This document shows positions 55,990 through 64,000 of a stretch of 64,000 nt of DNA, one piece after another. Source of the DNA: Vulcanimicrobiota bacterium (lineage in GTDB: Bacteria; Vulcanimicrobiota; Vulcanimicrobiia; Vulcanimicrobiales; Vulcanimicrobiaceae); contig DAIDHQ010000010.1 in assembly GCA_027459645.1 (NCBI GenBank), forward strand, positions 1 through 64,000. Reading direction: 5' to 3'. Each line of letters starts with the position of its first letter. Within the stretch, counting starts at the first letter, position 1. The notes below the pieces were generated by a model that was not told the DNA's origin, made no database searches, and saw only the letters and a list, made by a program, of their open reading frames with translations. Made by a program: the position numbers and the translations under genes.

Positions 55990-56858
55990 TACGCGATCCC
56001 CTTACCGGCGAAGCTGTCCTGCTCGGTTCGACGCGCTCCGCGCGCCCGAACGAATTCCGTCATGGTCCCCAAGAGCGCTGCGCGTTCTGTCCGGGAAACG
56101 AAGACCTGACGCCTCCCGAAATCGAGCGCATCGCGTCGGCGAACGGCGGATGGAGCGCGCGCGCGTTTCGCAATCTGTATCCTGCAATCTCCCCGCCGCA
56201 CGGCGATCACGAAGTGATCGTGGATTCGCCCGCGCACGATGCAGAGATCACGCGCGACGGCGCCGCCTTGTGGCGCCGGCGCTACGAACGGTCGCTGGAA
56301 CGCGAGCCATCGAGTTTTCCCGTACTCTTCAAGAATCGCGGGGCATACGCGGGTGCGACGATCCTGCATCCGCACACGCAAATGATCGTGCTTCCGGAAC
56401 GCCCGGAACGTTGGGCGAGGATGATGCAATCGGAACGCTGCTCGTTGTGCGACGCACGCACGCGCGCGAAACACGAAGGCACCGCCGTGTTGGAGGGCGA
56501 GCGGTGCAGTGCGTTCGTCCGGAACGGCTCCCGATTCGCGCTCGCGCTTTCGATCGTCCCGCATGCCTGCGCTCCGTCGCTGCTCGATGCTGATGCCGAG
56601 TGGGAGGCCGTGGTCGAGATGCTGCACCTTGCCGCTTCGTCGCTGCTTGCCGGATTCGGACCGGACACGGCGTTCAACGTTCTGGTATTGAGCGACCCGC
56701 ATGCCCCGGCGTTTCACTGGCACGTCGAACTGCTTCCGCGTCTCAACACGCTCGCCGGGTTCGAATTATCGACCGGAACCTTTATTCGGGGCGCGCACGC
56801 GCAGGAGTCGGCGGAGGCCTGGCGGCGAATGATAAGGCCGTCCGATGGATCCCTCTAA
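55986..56858 (+). CDS. galactose-1-phosphate uridylyltransferase-like (HIT superfamily) protein
   Basis: 290 aa from a TTG that overlaps the glycosidase stop. Two half-domains: IRDPLTGEAVLLGSTRSARPNEF, a zinc-type CAFCPGNEDLTPPEIERI, then GATILHPHTQMIVLPERP with the HxHxQ catalytic histidine (HPHTQ) and CSLCD. The C-terminal half has FHWHVELLPRLNTLAGFELSTG. This matches GalT and the related ADP-glucose phosphorylase; residue choice in HPHTQ is intact. The actual sugar nucleotide is unknown. Confidence 0.85.
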   Translation: MIRDPLTGEAVLLGSTRSARPNEFRHGPQERCAFCPGNEDLTPPEIERIASANGGWSARAFRNLYPAISPPHGDHEVIVDSPAHDAEITRDGAALWRRRYERSLEREPSSFPVLFKNRGAYAGATILHPHTQMIVLPERPERWARMMQSERCSLCDARTRAKHEGTAVLEGERCSAFVRNGSRFALALSIVPHACAPSLLDADAEWEAVVEMLHLAASSLLAGFGPDTAFNVLVLSDPHAPAFHWHVELLPRLNTLAGFELSTGTFIRGAHAQESAEAWRRMIRPSDGSL

Positions 56859-57297
56859 ACGCTTTCTTACCGTCGTGCTCGCCGCCGGCGTCGTCGTGCT
56901 GATTTCCGCGATCGCCATCGGAGAACGTATGGGCACCCGCGTCTTCGTGGCCCAGAGCAATTCGGGCAGCGTCGAGACGCAAGTCCTCGTAACGCCCCTT
57001 CCGCAGAGGACGCCCGACAACGGCGGATACGGCCCGGACTGGAAGCGTTCGCAGACCCTGACCGCGGCGCCTGACCCGCATTTCCCCGATCCTCGCGTGC
57101 CCCCGGTCCCGCTGCCGACGGCGCGGCCGCAATCGAAGGCGACCGCAACGCCGACGCCGGCCTGGACGCCGAATCCGAAGATCCCGATTTGGGACCAGAC
57201 GCCTCCGCCGAGTCCCTCCGCGAGTCCGAGCGCCAGCCCCTCGCCGGCAGCCACGCTGAACCCGAACATTACGCCGGCGCCTGCTTCGACCGCCTGA
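56845..57297 (+). CDS. membrane-anchored Pro/Ser/Thr-rich protein of unknown function
   Basis: 150 aa. One membrane helix (LTVVLAAGVVVLISAIAIG) near the N-terminus, then about 120 residues of low-complexity PPPSPSASPS / TPTP-type sequence, presumably outside the membrane. It overlaps the GalT-like gene by 14 nt. The linker resembles those in the sedolisin lipoproteins. No catalytic motif. Confidence 0.55.
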   Translation: MDPSKRFLTVVLAAGVVVLISAIAIGERMGTRVFVAQSNSGSVETQVLVTPLPQRTPDNGGYGPDWKRSQTLTAAPDPHFPDPRVPPVPLPTARPQSKATATPTPAWTPNPKIPIWDQTPPPSPSASPSASPSPAATLNPNITPAPASTA

Positions 57298-57341
57298 TTG
57301 TTCCTAATGTGCCCATTGGTCTTCCCTGATACGATAGGGAC

Positions 57342-58229
57342 ATGGAGACCGGAACCGTTACCGTCAAGCGCGGGCTCGCGCAGATGCTCAAGGGCGGCGT
57401 CATCATGGACGTCGTCACCCCCGAACAGGCCGCGATAGCGCAAGAGGCAGGCGCGGTCGCCGTCATGGCGCTCGAACGCATCCCTTCGGATATCCGCGCG
57501 GCCGGCGGCGTGGCGCGCATGAGCTCGATCGAATTGATTCAAGGCATCATGGATGCCGTCACTATTCCCGTCATGGCGAAAGTCCGCATCGGCCATTTTG
57601 CCGAAGCGCAAGTGCTGCAATCGATCGGCGTCGACTATATCGACGAATCGGAAGTGCTCACGCCGGCCGACGACCTGTATCACATCGACAAGCATCCGTT
57701 CACGACGCCGTTCGTCTGCGGCGCGCGCGATTTGGGCGAAGCGCTTCGGCGCATCACCGAAGGTGCGGCGATGATCCGCAGCAAGGGTGAAGCGGGCAGC
57801 GGCAACATCGTCGAAGCGGTGCGGCACATTCGCGCCATCCGAGACACGATCTCGGCGCTGACGGTCGCTCCGAAAGAAGAACTCGTCGCGCGGGCGCGCG
57901 ACATCGGCGCGAGCTACGAATTGGTGCGCGACGTCGCCGAAGCGGGCAAACTTCCGGTCGTGCTCTTTTGCGCGGGCGGCGTCTCGACGCCGGCCGACGC
58001 CGCGCTCATGATGCAGCTCGGCGCCGAAGGCATCTTCGTGGGCAGCGGAATCTTCAAATCGAACGATCCGAAGAAGTTCGCGCGGGCCATCGTCGATGCG
58101 ACGACGCATTTCAACGATCCGAAGATCGTTGCCGATGCGTGCCGCTCGCTCGGAACCAGCGACGCAATGCCCGGCATCGACGTGCGCAAGCTCGCCGAGT
58201 CGGAATTGCTCGCGACGCGCGGCAATTAG
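57342..58229 (+). CDS. pdxS: pyridoxal 5'-phosphate synthase, PdxS subunit
   Basis: 295 aa. Almost invariant family: [53 protein letters not shown], and [14 protein letters not shown]. Two Lys residues for ribose-phosphate binding are in the KRGLAQM and VMAKVRIG segments. It makes PLP from ribose 5-phosphate, glyceraldehyde 3-phosphate and ammonia with PdxT. Followed by pdxT after 13 nt. Confidence 0.97.
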   Translation: METGTVTVKRGLAQMLKGGVIMDVVTPEQAAIAQEAGAVAVMALERIPSDIRAAGGVARMSSIELIQGIMDAVTIPVMAKVRIGHFAEAQVLQSIGVDYIDESEVLTPADDLYHIDKHPFTTPFVCGARDLGEALRRITEGAAMIRSKGEAGSGNIVEAVRHIRAIRDTISALTVAPKEELVARARDIGASYELVRDVAEAGKLPVVLFCAGGVSTPADAALMMQLGAEGIFVGSGIFKSNDPKKFARAIVDATTHFNDPKIVADACRSLGTSDAMPGIDVRKLAESELLATRGN

Positions 58230-58242
58230 CCGGATTCAGCAG

Positions 58243-58848
58243 ATGCTGGTAGGCGTATTGGCGTTGCAGGGCGATGTGGACGAACATATCGCCGCGCTGC
58301 ACCGCGCCGGCGCGGAAGCGATCGCGGTCAAGACGCCGGCCGATCTCGAACGTGTCGATGGCCTGGTGATTCCCGGCGGGGAATCCACGACGGTCATGAA
58401 GCTGCTCGACCGGTTCCATCTTGCGGCGCCGATCAAGGCGCGAGTGAAAGACGGAATGCCGCTCTGGGGCACGTGCATGGGCATGATCGTCGCAGCGCAC
58501 GATGTAGCGGATTTGGATCAGCCGACGCTCGACCTGATCGATATCACCGTGCGCCGCAACGCGTTCGGCCGGCAGAACGAATCGGCCGAGATCGGTCTCC
58601 CGGTCGCCGCCTTGGGTGAGGAGCCGTTCCCGGCGATCTTTATCCGGGCGCCATGGATCGAACGCACCGGCCCGTCGGTCGAACTGCTTGCCGAGCGAGA
58701 CGGTCACGGCGTGATGGTTCGCCAGCGCGACGTGCTGGGAACGTCGTTCCATCCGGAATTGACCTCGGACGCCCGCGTCCATGCGTATTTCCTGAAAATG
58801 GTCGCAGAGGCGAAGAAGAACGTAGGGAAGACCTCTACCGCCGCGTAA
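58243..58848 (+). CDS. pdxT: pyridoxal 5'-phosphate synthase, PdxT glutaminase subunit
   Basis: 201 aa from the ATG at 58243. Class I glutamine amidotransferase: IPGGESTTVMKLL, nucleophile Cys in LWGTCMGMIV, and the His-Glu pair SFHPELTSD. Motif QGDVDEHIAAL at the start is PdxT-typical. It supplies ammonia to PdxS. Together with pdxS it is a complete deoxyxylulose-independent B6 pathway. Confidence 0.96.
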   Translation: MLVGVLALQGDVDEHIAALHRAGAEAIAVKTPADLERVDGLVIPGGESTTVMKLLDRFHLAAPIKARVKDGMPLWGTCMGMIVAAHDVADLDQPTLDLIDITVRRNAFGRQNESAEIGLPVAALGEEPFPAIFIRAPWIERTGPSVELLAERDGHGVMVRQRDVLGTSFHPELTSDARVHAYFLKMVAEAKKNVGKTSTAA

Positions 58849-58859
58849 TTTCTTCGGAA

Positions 58860-59150
58860 ATGAGTCCGCACGCGACGCCGGAAGCGAACGCGACCGGGTT
58901 TCAAGGGCAAATTCCGCCGCTCGAGCCGTTGTTGAGCGAAGTGATCGCAACGCTTGCGCTGGCGGCGCATGCCTATCTCGCGGACTCCGACGGCCGCCAG
59001 CCGGATCTCGCCAGCGCCGAAGCCGCCATCGATGTGGCGACCAGCGCCTTCGAGCGGGTCAAAGAAAGGCTCCGGCCGGAAGAAAGGTTAGCCATCACGC
59101 AGATGCTGACCGAAACCCGAATGATGTTTGTTAGGAAGCGAGGCGCGTGA
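58860..59150 (+). CDS. DUF1844-like small helical protein
   Basis: 96 aa from the ATG at 58860. The region LLSEVIATLALAAHAYLADSDGRQPDLASAEAAIDVATSAFERVKERLRPEERLAITQMLTETRMMFV resembles DUF1844: a helical pair of about 60 residues with unknown function, often near translation-factor genes. It follows pdxT after 11 nt, so may be co-transcribed. Confidence 0.65.
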   Translation: MSPHATPEANATGFQGQIPPLEPLLSEVIATLALAAHAYLADSDGRQPDLASAEAAIDVATSAFERVKERLRPEERLAITQMLTETRMMFVRKRGA

Positions 59151-59223
59151 AATTGCGACCTCGCTTCTTCGCATTTTGCCATGCTTTCTCGCCGCCCACC
59201 CATGCTGAAGGAGGCCAGCAATC

Positions 59224-59754
59224 GTGAGCGACGTGCTCGTCTTGAACTTCACGTATGAAGCGCTGAACATCACGAGCTTTCAGCGCGCGGTCAAACTGTT
59301 GTTCTCGGGTAAGGCCGAGATCGTGCACGATCGCGACCGCATTCTCGCATCCACGCGATACGAGATGCGCATGCCGTCGATCATTAGGATGCTCTACTAT
59401 ATCCGCCGGCCGATGCAGAAGGTCGCCCTCACGAAGAAGAACGTGCTGATCCGCGACGATCACACGTGCCAGTACTGCGGAATACGGGGCGAAAAACTGA
59501 TGACGGTCGATCACGTGGTTCCGAAGAGCCGCGGCGGTCCTTCGACCTGGGAGAACTTGGTCTGCGCGTGCATGCGCTGCAACAATCGCAAGAACAACCG
59601 CACGCCCGAGGAATGCAACCTAACGCTCAAGCGCAAACCGCGCCAACCGAAGTACATTCCTTGGATTCAGATCAAGCGCAACACGCTGCCCGACGAGTGG
59701 GGCAAGTTCTTGTTCCTCTACAACGTTTCGATCGAGGAACGCGTCGAGTCGTAG
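59224..59754 (+). CDS. HNH endonuclease
   Basis: 176 aa from a GTG with AAGGAGG 8 nt upstream. C-terminal HNH domain: zinc cysteines CQYCGIRG and CMRCNNRK, catalytic DHVVPKSRGG and NLVCAC. N-terminal VLVLNFTYEALNITSFQRAVKLLFSGKAEIVHD is conserved in a family of chromosomal HNH proteins found in many bacteria, not in mobile elements only. Its DNA target is unknown. Confidence 0.92.
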   Translation: MSDVLVLNFTYEALNITSFQRAVKLLFSGKAEIVHDRDRILASTRYEMRMPSIIRMLYYIRRPMQKVALTKKNVLIRDDHTCQYCGIRGEKLMTVDHVVPKSRGGPSTWENLVCACMRCNNRKNNRTPEECNLTLKRKPRQPKYIPWIQIKRNTLPDEWGKFLFLYNVSIEERVES

Positions 59755-59758
59755 TGAG

Positions 59759-60034
59759 TTAGAGCCGGCTCTCGCGCTGCGACTTCCACCACTCGAGGCC
59801 GTAAAGGACGGAAGCCGTCAGTACGCCTAGTCCGATTACGAGCATGGCCGGCCGGCGGACGTCGATAGGTAAGCGGCTTTCGAACAACTGAAACGACAAC
59901 AAGATCGCCATCACGATCAGGAATGCCGCGTTGATCCGCGTGGGTTTGCGCGACGGACCCGCAAAGAAAAAGGCCCATGCCAGGACGACAATGACGAAGG
60001 CGAGTGCGAAAATATCGAGGACCGTGAAGATCAT
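59759..60034 (-). CDS. small membrane protein of unknown function
   Basis: 91 aa with about three hydrophobic segments (IFTVLDIFALAFVIVVLAWAFFFAGP, INAAFLIVMAILLSFQLF, PAMLVIGLGVLTASVLYGLEWW). It lies convergent with the HNH gene (4-nt gap) and 10 nt after a similar-sized membrane gene on the same strand, so the two may form a pair. No family recognised. Confidence 0.6.
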   Translation of the reverse strand: MIFTVLDIFALAFVIVVLAWAFFFAGPSRKPTRINAAFLIVMAILLSFQLFESRLPIDVRRPAMLVIGLGVLTASVLYGLEWWKSQRESRL

Positions 60035-60044
60035 GCGCGCTCCT

Positions 60045-60290
60045 TTAGGCCATCCGTCGCATGATTTGTGTGACCAGAAGCATGACGCTTGCGAGCAGCG
60101 TGACTACCCCGCCGGCCAAGCTGAGCGATCCTAACACCTGCGGCTGCAACTGGCCGATCAAGCTCATTAGTGAACCTGCGAAGAACGCGATGTAGCCGCT
60201 CATCAGGAGCGCGTCGGTATTCTTCCGCGAGATGATGATTGCGACCGACATCAGTATCGCCCCGGCGAAAAGGAGTATCGCAACGTGCAT
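60045..60290 (-). CDS. small membrane protein of unknown function
   Basis: 81 aa, about three hydrophobic segments (VAILLFAGAILMSVAIIIS, LMSGYIAFFAGSLMSLIGQL, LAGGVVTLLASVMLLVTQIMR). Its ATG abuts the stop of the FAD monooxygenase, with no gap, suggesting co-translation. No family recognised; perhaps a partner of the next small membrane protein. Confidence 0.6.
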   Translation of the reverse strand: MHVAILLFAGAILMSVAIIISRKNTDALLMSGYIAFFAGSLMSLIGQLQPQVLGSLSLAGGVVTLLASVMLLVTQIMRRMA

Positions 60291-61790
60291 TTATGCCGCT
60301 CCTTGCGGTAGGGGGATGGTCGAGCAGAACGCCTTTTCCCAGGCGCGCTCGATCTTTTCTTGCGTCGGCTTTTCGATCACGCAGGCGACGCAGCCGTCCG
60401 GCCGGACGATCAACACGACCGGGAGTTTGACGTGCCAACGTTTGGGCGGCACGGGCACGACGACGTGCGGAAGGTCGAGCGCGAATTCGCCCGCGACGAC
60501 GATCATCGTTCCGCCCGCGCGCCGGGTATCGAGCCGCGTGCCGTCGGGAAGCTGTAGATCGTCCAGCCGGCGCCCTGCAAGCGGGTGGCGCGCATCGACG
60601 ATCGGCGATTTGGTGTATCGGCCGCTCAACATTCCAAGCGCGCGGCAGGCTTTGCGTTGCATTCCGCGGCCGCGCACCGCGCGCGACATCGCGCGTACGG
60701 CCATCTGTTTTGCCCTTAGCGGAAAGCCCATCGCCACGCGCGTCAGCCGATCGGTGAAGCGCTCGATGGTGCCGGTAATCATCTCGCGCCGTTCGATATC
60801 GTAGGACTCGAACAGTGCGTCGCCGTCGCCTTCGCCGCGCAACGCATACGCAATCTTCCACGCGAGATTGGCCGCGTCTTGAATGCCGGCGTTCATGCCT
60901 TGTCCGCCGGCCGGGCTGTTCAGATGCGCCGCGTCGCCGGCGAGCGCCACGCGGCCGACGATAAAGCGTTGCGCGTGACGGCGATGGATCTGGAACAAAC
61001 TCGTCCATAACGTCGTCGTCTGCACGCCTTCGCCGAAGACTTCCGCAAGCCGCTGTTTGTGCGCGGCTTCGGAAAGGATCTCTTCCGTGGAGCCGTCTTT
61101 GCCGACGGGTGCGATGATGCGCCACGTGCGCGGCGCAAAACGAATCGCCGCGCGAAGCTGCGGATGATCCAGACGAACGCGAGCCAGCGCGTCTTCGTCC
61201 ACATCGTGATCGAGCACCTCGTCGCTCAAGACGACGCGCGTATCGTAGGTAATGCCCTCGAGCGTCAACCCGATCAGATGGCGCGTAATGCCGTGCGCTC
61301 CGTCGCATCCCACGGCGTACGAACCGCGCAACGTATGGCTTGCGTTTCCATCGTCGTAGGAAACGTCGACGAATTGTGTATCCTGTCGCAGCCCCGTCAC
61401 TTCGACGCCGGTGCGCAGTTCGCACAAGGGGTTCGCACGCACGAGCTCGCGCAAGACGCGCTCGGTCACGTTTTGCGGGATGACGAGCACACCGGGATCA
61501 GCCACGACGTCGCCCATGACGGTCCAGTCCAGGCGAATGAGTTCGCGTTCGGTGCGGGCATTGATCGCGCGAAAGGTCGTCGTAAAGGCGCCCGCCGCGC
61601 GCAGGGCGTCGTACACGCCCCAATCGCGGAAAATCTCTTGGGTTCGCGCCCAAATGACCACGGCGCGGGACTCCGGAACCGGCTCGGGCTTGCGCTCCAA
61701 CACGATGGATTGCGTGCCGTAGCGAGCCAAACCCAAGGCAAGCGAGAGGCCAACAGGGCCTCCGCCAACGATGATTACCGCGGCGTCCAA
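60291..61790 (-). CDS. FAD-dependent aromatic monooxygenase (UbiH/PheA type)
   Basis: 499 aa from a TTG at 61790, with GAGG ahead; the open frame upstream runs into the divergent bioA gene and is not part of it. FAD motifs: AVIIVGGGPVGLSLALGLARYGTQSIVLERK and RVALAGDAAHLNSPAGGQGMNAGIQDAANLAWKIAYALRGEG, plus DG at CDGAHG. C-terminal thioredoxin-like region after about 390 (LDDLQLPDGTRLDTRR...) is as in phenol-hydroxylase-type enzymes. It hydroxylates an aromatic or polyketide-like substrate with NAD(P)H; substrate unknown. Confidence 0.9.
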   Translation of the reverse strand: MDAAVIIVGGGPVGLSLALGLARYGTQSIVLERKPEPVPESRAVVIWARTQEIFRDWGVYDALRAAGAFTTTFRAINARTERELIRLDWTVMGDVVADPGVLVIPQNVTERVLRELVRANPLCELRTGVEVTGLRQDTQFVDVSYDDGNASHTLRGSYAVGCDGAHGITRHLIGLTLEGITYDTRVVLSDEVLDHDVDEDALARVRLDHPQLRAAIRFAPRTWRIIAPVGKDGSTEEILSEAAHKQRLAEVFGEGVQTTTLWTSLFQIHRRHAQRFIVGRVALAGDAAHLNSPAGGQGMNAGIQDAANLAWKIAYALRGEGDGDALFESYDIERREMITGTIERFTDRLTRVAMGFPLRAKQMAVRAMSRAVRGRGMQRKACRALGMLSGRYTKSPIVDARHPLAGRRLDDLQLPDGTRLDTRRAGGTMIVVAGEFALDLPHVVVPVPPKRWHVKLPVVLIVRPDGCVACVIEKPTQEKIERAWEKAFCSTIPLPQGAA

Positions 61791-61808
61791 GAGAACCTCG
61801 TGTGACTC

Positions 61809-62996
61809 ATGGTTTCGGTTCGGTCCCGCCTCTGGCTTCCGTTCACCCAGATGCAGTCCTTCGATGCGTCGGCACGTACCTTCGTGGCGGGTGACGGCAC
61901 GCGGCTGATTGACGCTGCCGGCCGCAGCGTGTTCGACGCCGTCAGCTCGATTTGGACGATCGTCCACGGGCACTCTCATCCGGCCATCGTCGCGGCGATC
62001 TCCCGGCAAGCGCAGATCCTGGACCACGCGACGACGCTCGGCGCGACCAACCCGGTCGCCGAAGCGCTGGCCTCACGCCTCTGCGCCCTGACCCGCATGG
62101 ACTACGCATTCTTCGCATCCGACGGCGCAAGTGCGATCGAAGCGGCGCTGAAGATGGCGTTGCAGTATTGGCAGCAGGCCGGGGAACCGCAGCGGACGCG
62201 TTTCGTGCGCCTCGTCGACGCCTATCACGGCGATACCGCCGGTGCGATGAGCCTCTCCGACATCGCGGTCTTCAAATCGCGCTTCGGCGCCGTGACGTTC
62301 GAGGCGATTCCATTCGACCGCCTGGAATCGATCGAGCGTAACGACGTGGCGGCGGTCATCGTCGAACCGATCGTTCAGGCCGCCGCCGGTATGCGCATCG
62401 TGCCGAAAACGGCCTACGAACCCTTACGTGCGATGACGCCGCTGCTGATCGTCGACGAAATCGCGACCGGCTTCGGACGCACCGGGACCATGTTCGCATT
62501 CGAGCAACTGCAGCTGCAACCCGATATTCTCTGCGCGGGCAAAGGCATTACGGGTGGAACGCTCGCGCTTTCGGCGACGCTTGCCCGCGCGAAGATCTAC
62601 GATGCGTTTCTGGGCGCGCCGGAAGCGCGCGTGCAGTTCTTTCACGGGCATTCGTACGCGGGCAATCCGATTGCATGCGCGGCGGCGCTCGCATCGCTCG
62701 ATCTCTTCCAAACCGAGGCGACGCTCGAAAACGCGCGCGTGCTTGCCGCGGCTGTCGCCGAACGCTTGGCGCGGTTCGACGAGAACGCGGCGATCGGCGC
62801 GACGCGCCAGGCCGGTTTGATGATCGGCGTAGATCTGCGCGATCCCGGTGCGGGTTGGCCGGTTGCAAATGCGCTCTACGAACGCGGACATTTTACCCGC
62901 CCCATCGGCGCGACGATTCAATTCGTGCCGCCGCTTTCGTCGGCGCGCGAAGACGTGCACGCATTTTTCGACGCGCTCGAAGGCGTCGTCGCGTGA
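61809..62996 (+). CDS. bioA: adenosylmethionine-8-amino-7-oxononanoate aminotransferase
   Basis: 395 aa. BioA traits: LWLPFTQMQSF near the start, VSSIWTIVHGHSHPAIVAAI, FFASDGASAIEAALKMALQYW, VRLVDAYHGDTAGAMSLSD, LIVDEIATGFGRTG and PLP lysine in CAGKGITGG. It transfers an amino group from AdoMet to KAPA in biotin synthesis. The start at 61809 faces the monooxygenase start; the stop overlaps bioF by 4 nt. Confidence 0.93.
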   Translation: MVSVRSRLWLPFTQMQSFDASARTFVAGDGTRLIDAAGRSVFDAVSSIWTIVHGHSHPAIVAAISRQAQILDHATTLGATNPVAEALASRLCALTRMDYAFFASDGASAIEAALKMALQYWQQAGEPQRTRFVRLVDAYHGDTAGAMSLSDIAVFKSRFGAVTFEAIPFDRLESIERNDVAAVIVEPIVQAAAGMRIVPKTAYEPLRAMTPLLIVDEIATGFGRTGTMFAFEQLQLQPDILCAGKGITGGTLALSATLARAKIYDAFLGAPEARVQFFHGHSYAGNPIACAAALASLDLFQTEATLENARVLAAAVAERLARFDENAAIGATRQAGLMIGVDLRDPGAGWPVANALYERGHFTRPIGATIQFVPPLSSAREDVHAFFDALEGVVA

Positions 62997-64000
62997 GTTA
63001 TCTCGATCGCATCGAGGCGCTGCTCGACGACGTGCGCGCGAACGGACGTTACCGCCACGTCGAGACGCATCAGCTGGAAAATCAGATCGACTTCTCGTCG
63101 AACGACTACTTGGGGCTTGCGACGAACGGGCAGGTCTTGCAGGCGTTTCGGTTTGCCACGCGGGCCGGTTCCGGCGGCGCGCGGCTACTGGGCGGAAGAC
63201 ATCGCGAACATTCGCTGCTCGAAGAAGACCTGGCGGCGTGGCTCGGCCGTGAGCGCGTGTTGCTCTTTACCTCGGGATATCATGCCGCGCTTGGAGCGAT
63301 CGCCGTGCTCTCGCGCACGGTGCGTACGATCTATTCGGACGCGTTGAACCACGCATCGCTCATCGACGGCATACGGCTCTCGCACGCCGACCGCGCCGTG
63401 TATCCGCACCTGCAGATGCCGTCGCGCGAGCAACGATCGGGCCCGTCGCTGATCGTTACGGAATCGATCTTCAGCATGGACGGCGACGTCGCCGATCTCG
63501 AGCGCATGCTGCGCGATCTGGGCGACGACGACGTTTTGCTTATCGACGAAGCGCACGCGCTGGGCGTCGCGGGCGATGCGGGCACCGGATTGGCGGCGAC
63601 GTTGCACGACCCGCGGGTCGTCGTGCTCGGAACGCTTTCCAAGGCATTCGGTCTGCTGGGCGGCTTCGTCGCCGGGCCTGCGCCGCTCATCGACGCGCTC
63701 GTGAATCTCGCGCGGACGTTCATCTTCGATACGGCGCTGCCGCCGGCGATCGCGCTTGCGGCTCGCGTCGCGCTGGTGCAGATTCGAAACGGCGATGCGT
63801 TACGCCGTCGCCTGCACGAAAACGTCGAACGCCTGCGATTGGGTTTGCAATCTCTCGGATATCCCACGATCGAGGGGCCGGCGCCCATCGTGCCGGTCGT
63901 TCTGGGAAGTGAGGACCGCGCGGTCGAAGTTTCGAAGGCGCTTCTGCGGCGGAATATCGTCGCGCCGGCGATTCGGCCGCCGACGGTTCCTCCCGGCACC
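62993..64000 (+). CDS. bioF: 8-amino-7-oxononanoate synthase, C-terminus cut by the window
   Basis: A GTG at 62993 (GTGA overlap with bioA) opens a frame of 336 codons still open at the window edge. N-terminus YLDRIEALLDDVRANGRYR; FSSNDYLGLATN, GSGGARLLGGRHREHSLLEEDLAAWLGRERVLLFTSGYHAALGAI, SIFSMDGDVADL, LLIDEAHALGVAGDAGTGLA and the PLP lysine region LGTLSKAFGLLGGFVAG. It condenses pimeloyl thioester with alanine. With bioA it makes a biotin operon; other bio genes presumably follow. Confidence 0.94.
   Translation, partial: MSYLDRIEALLDDVRANGRYRHVETHQLENQIDFSSNDYLGLATNGQVLQAFRFATRAGSGGARLLGGRHREHSLLEEDLAAWLGRERVLLFTSGYHAALGAIAVLSRTVRTIYSDALNHASLIDGIRLSHADRAVYPHLQMPSREQRSGPSLIVTESIFSMDGDVADLERMLRDLGDDDVLLIDEAHALGVAGDAGTGLAATLHDPRVVVLGTLSKAFGLLGGFVAGPAPLIDALVNLARTFIFDTALPPAIALAARVALVQIRNGDALRRRLHENVERLRLGLQSLGYPTIEGPAPIVPVVLGSEDRAVEVSKALLRRNIVAPAIRPPTVPPGT

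Noticed and set aside
1-64000. tRNA and rRNA genes
   Set aside because: No cloverleaf-like or rRNA sequence was recognised in the intergenic gaps, but no covariance search was possible.

Overview
The window is a dense, GC-rich (about 60 %) bacterial chromosome segment with about 75 protein genes, many translationally coupled by ATGA, TGATG or GTGA overlaps, and frequent GTG and TTG starts. I see no rRNA, tRNA, CRISPR array, phage or transposase gene. Flagellin, a LolA-like protein, lipoproteins with Thr/Pro/Gly-rich linkers, a two-subunit glycine decarboxylase, PdxST and a pro-kumamolisin-type protease pair suggest a free-living, motile bacterium of a poorly cultured high-GC lineage. Candidatus Eremiobacterota (WPS-2) or a neighbour is my guess; this is inference, not proof.

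Layout. 0-8 kb: the start of a flagellin gene (cut by the window edge) behind comM, then a propeller-like protein, a sodium:solute symporter and a ribose-type sugar ABC transporter. 8-12.4 kb (minus): a Ser/Thr kinase, amino-acid permease, 58-aa membrane protein, membrane-anchored Usp and LolA-like operon. 12.4-20 kb (mostly minus): rplU-prp and trmD-rplS-lepB-lepB-lepB-ylqF-rnhB-yraN, i.e. ribosome, secretion and RNA housekeeping, with small unknown genes and a TatA-like gene between the two blocks. 20-24 kb (plus): a regulator/ABC exporter operon ending in a dienelactone-hydrolase-like enzyme. 24-28.4 kb (minus): sufB, a secreted unknown, a Rieske ferredoxin and a penicillin acylase.

28.4-35 kb: speH behind a long structured leader, two tandem lipoprotein sedolisins whose propeptide-like domain lies at the C-terminus, and speE; speH and speE, the two spermidine genes, therefore bracket the protease pair. 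35-41 kb: a PIN/Phd toxin-antitoxin pair, then thioesterase-gcvT-gcvH-gcvPA-gcvPB, the glycine cleavage T, H and P proteins. 41-47 kb: topoisomerase IB, then Nudix-scpA-scpB-methyltransferase-nfo-dinB (chromosome segregation and DNA repair). 47-51 kb (minus): an AddAB-like nuclease and helicase with a GNAT protein. 51-57 kb: ubiX, a MobA-like nucleotidyltransferase, ispE, and an (alpha/alpha)6 glycosidase with a GalT-like protein. 57-64 kb: pdxS-pdxT, a DUF1844-like protein, an HNH endonuclease, two small membrane proteins, a FAD monooxygenase, and bioA-bioF (bioF cut by the edge).

A short palindromic repeat family with ends reading TGTCATCCTGAGCG recurs at least five times. One copy lies in frame inside gcvPB, two copies supply the stop codons of dinB and the topoisomerase gene, and three form a tandem array. 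The strongest leads are the apparently permuted sedolisin pair, this repeat family's effect on coding sequence, the speH leader with an early terminator, and the flagellin leader with mutually exclusive hairpins.
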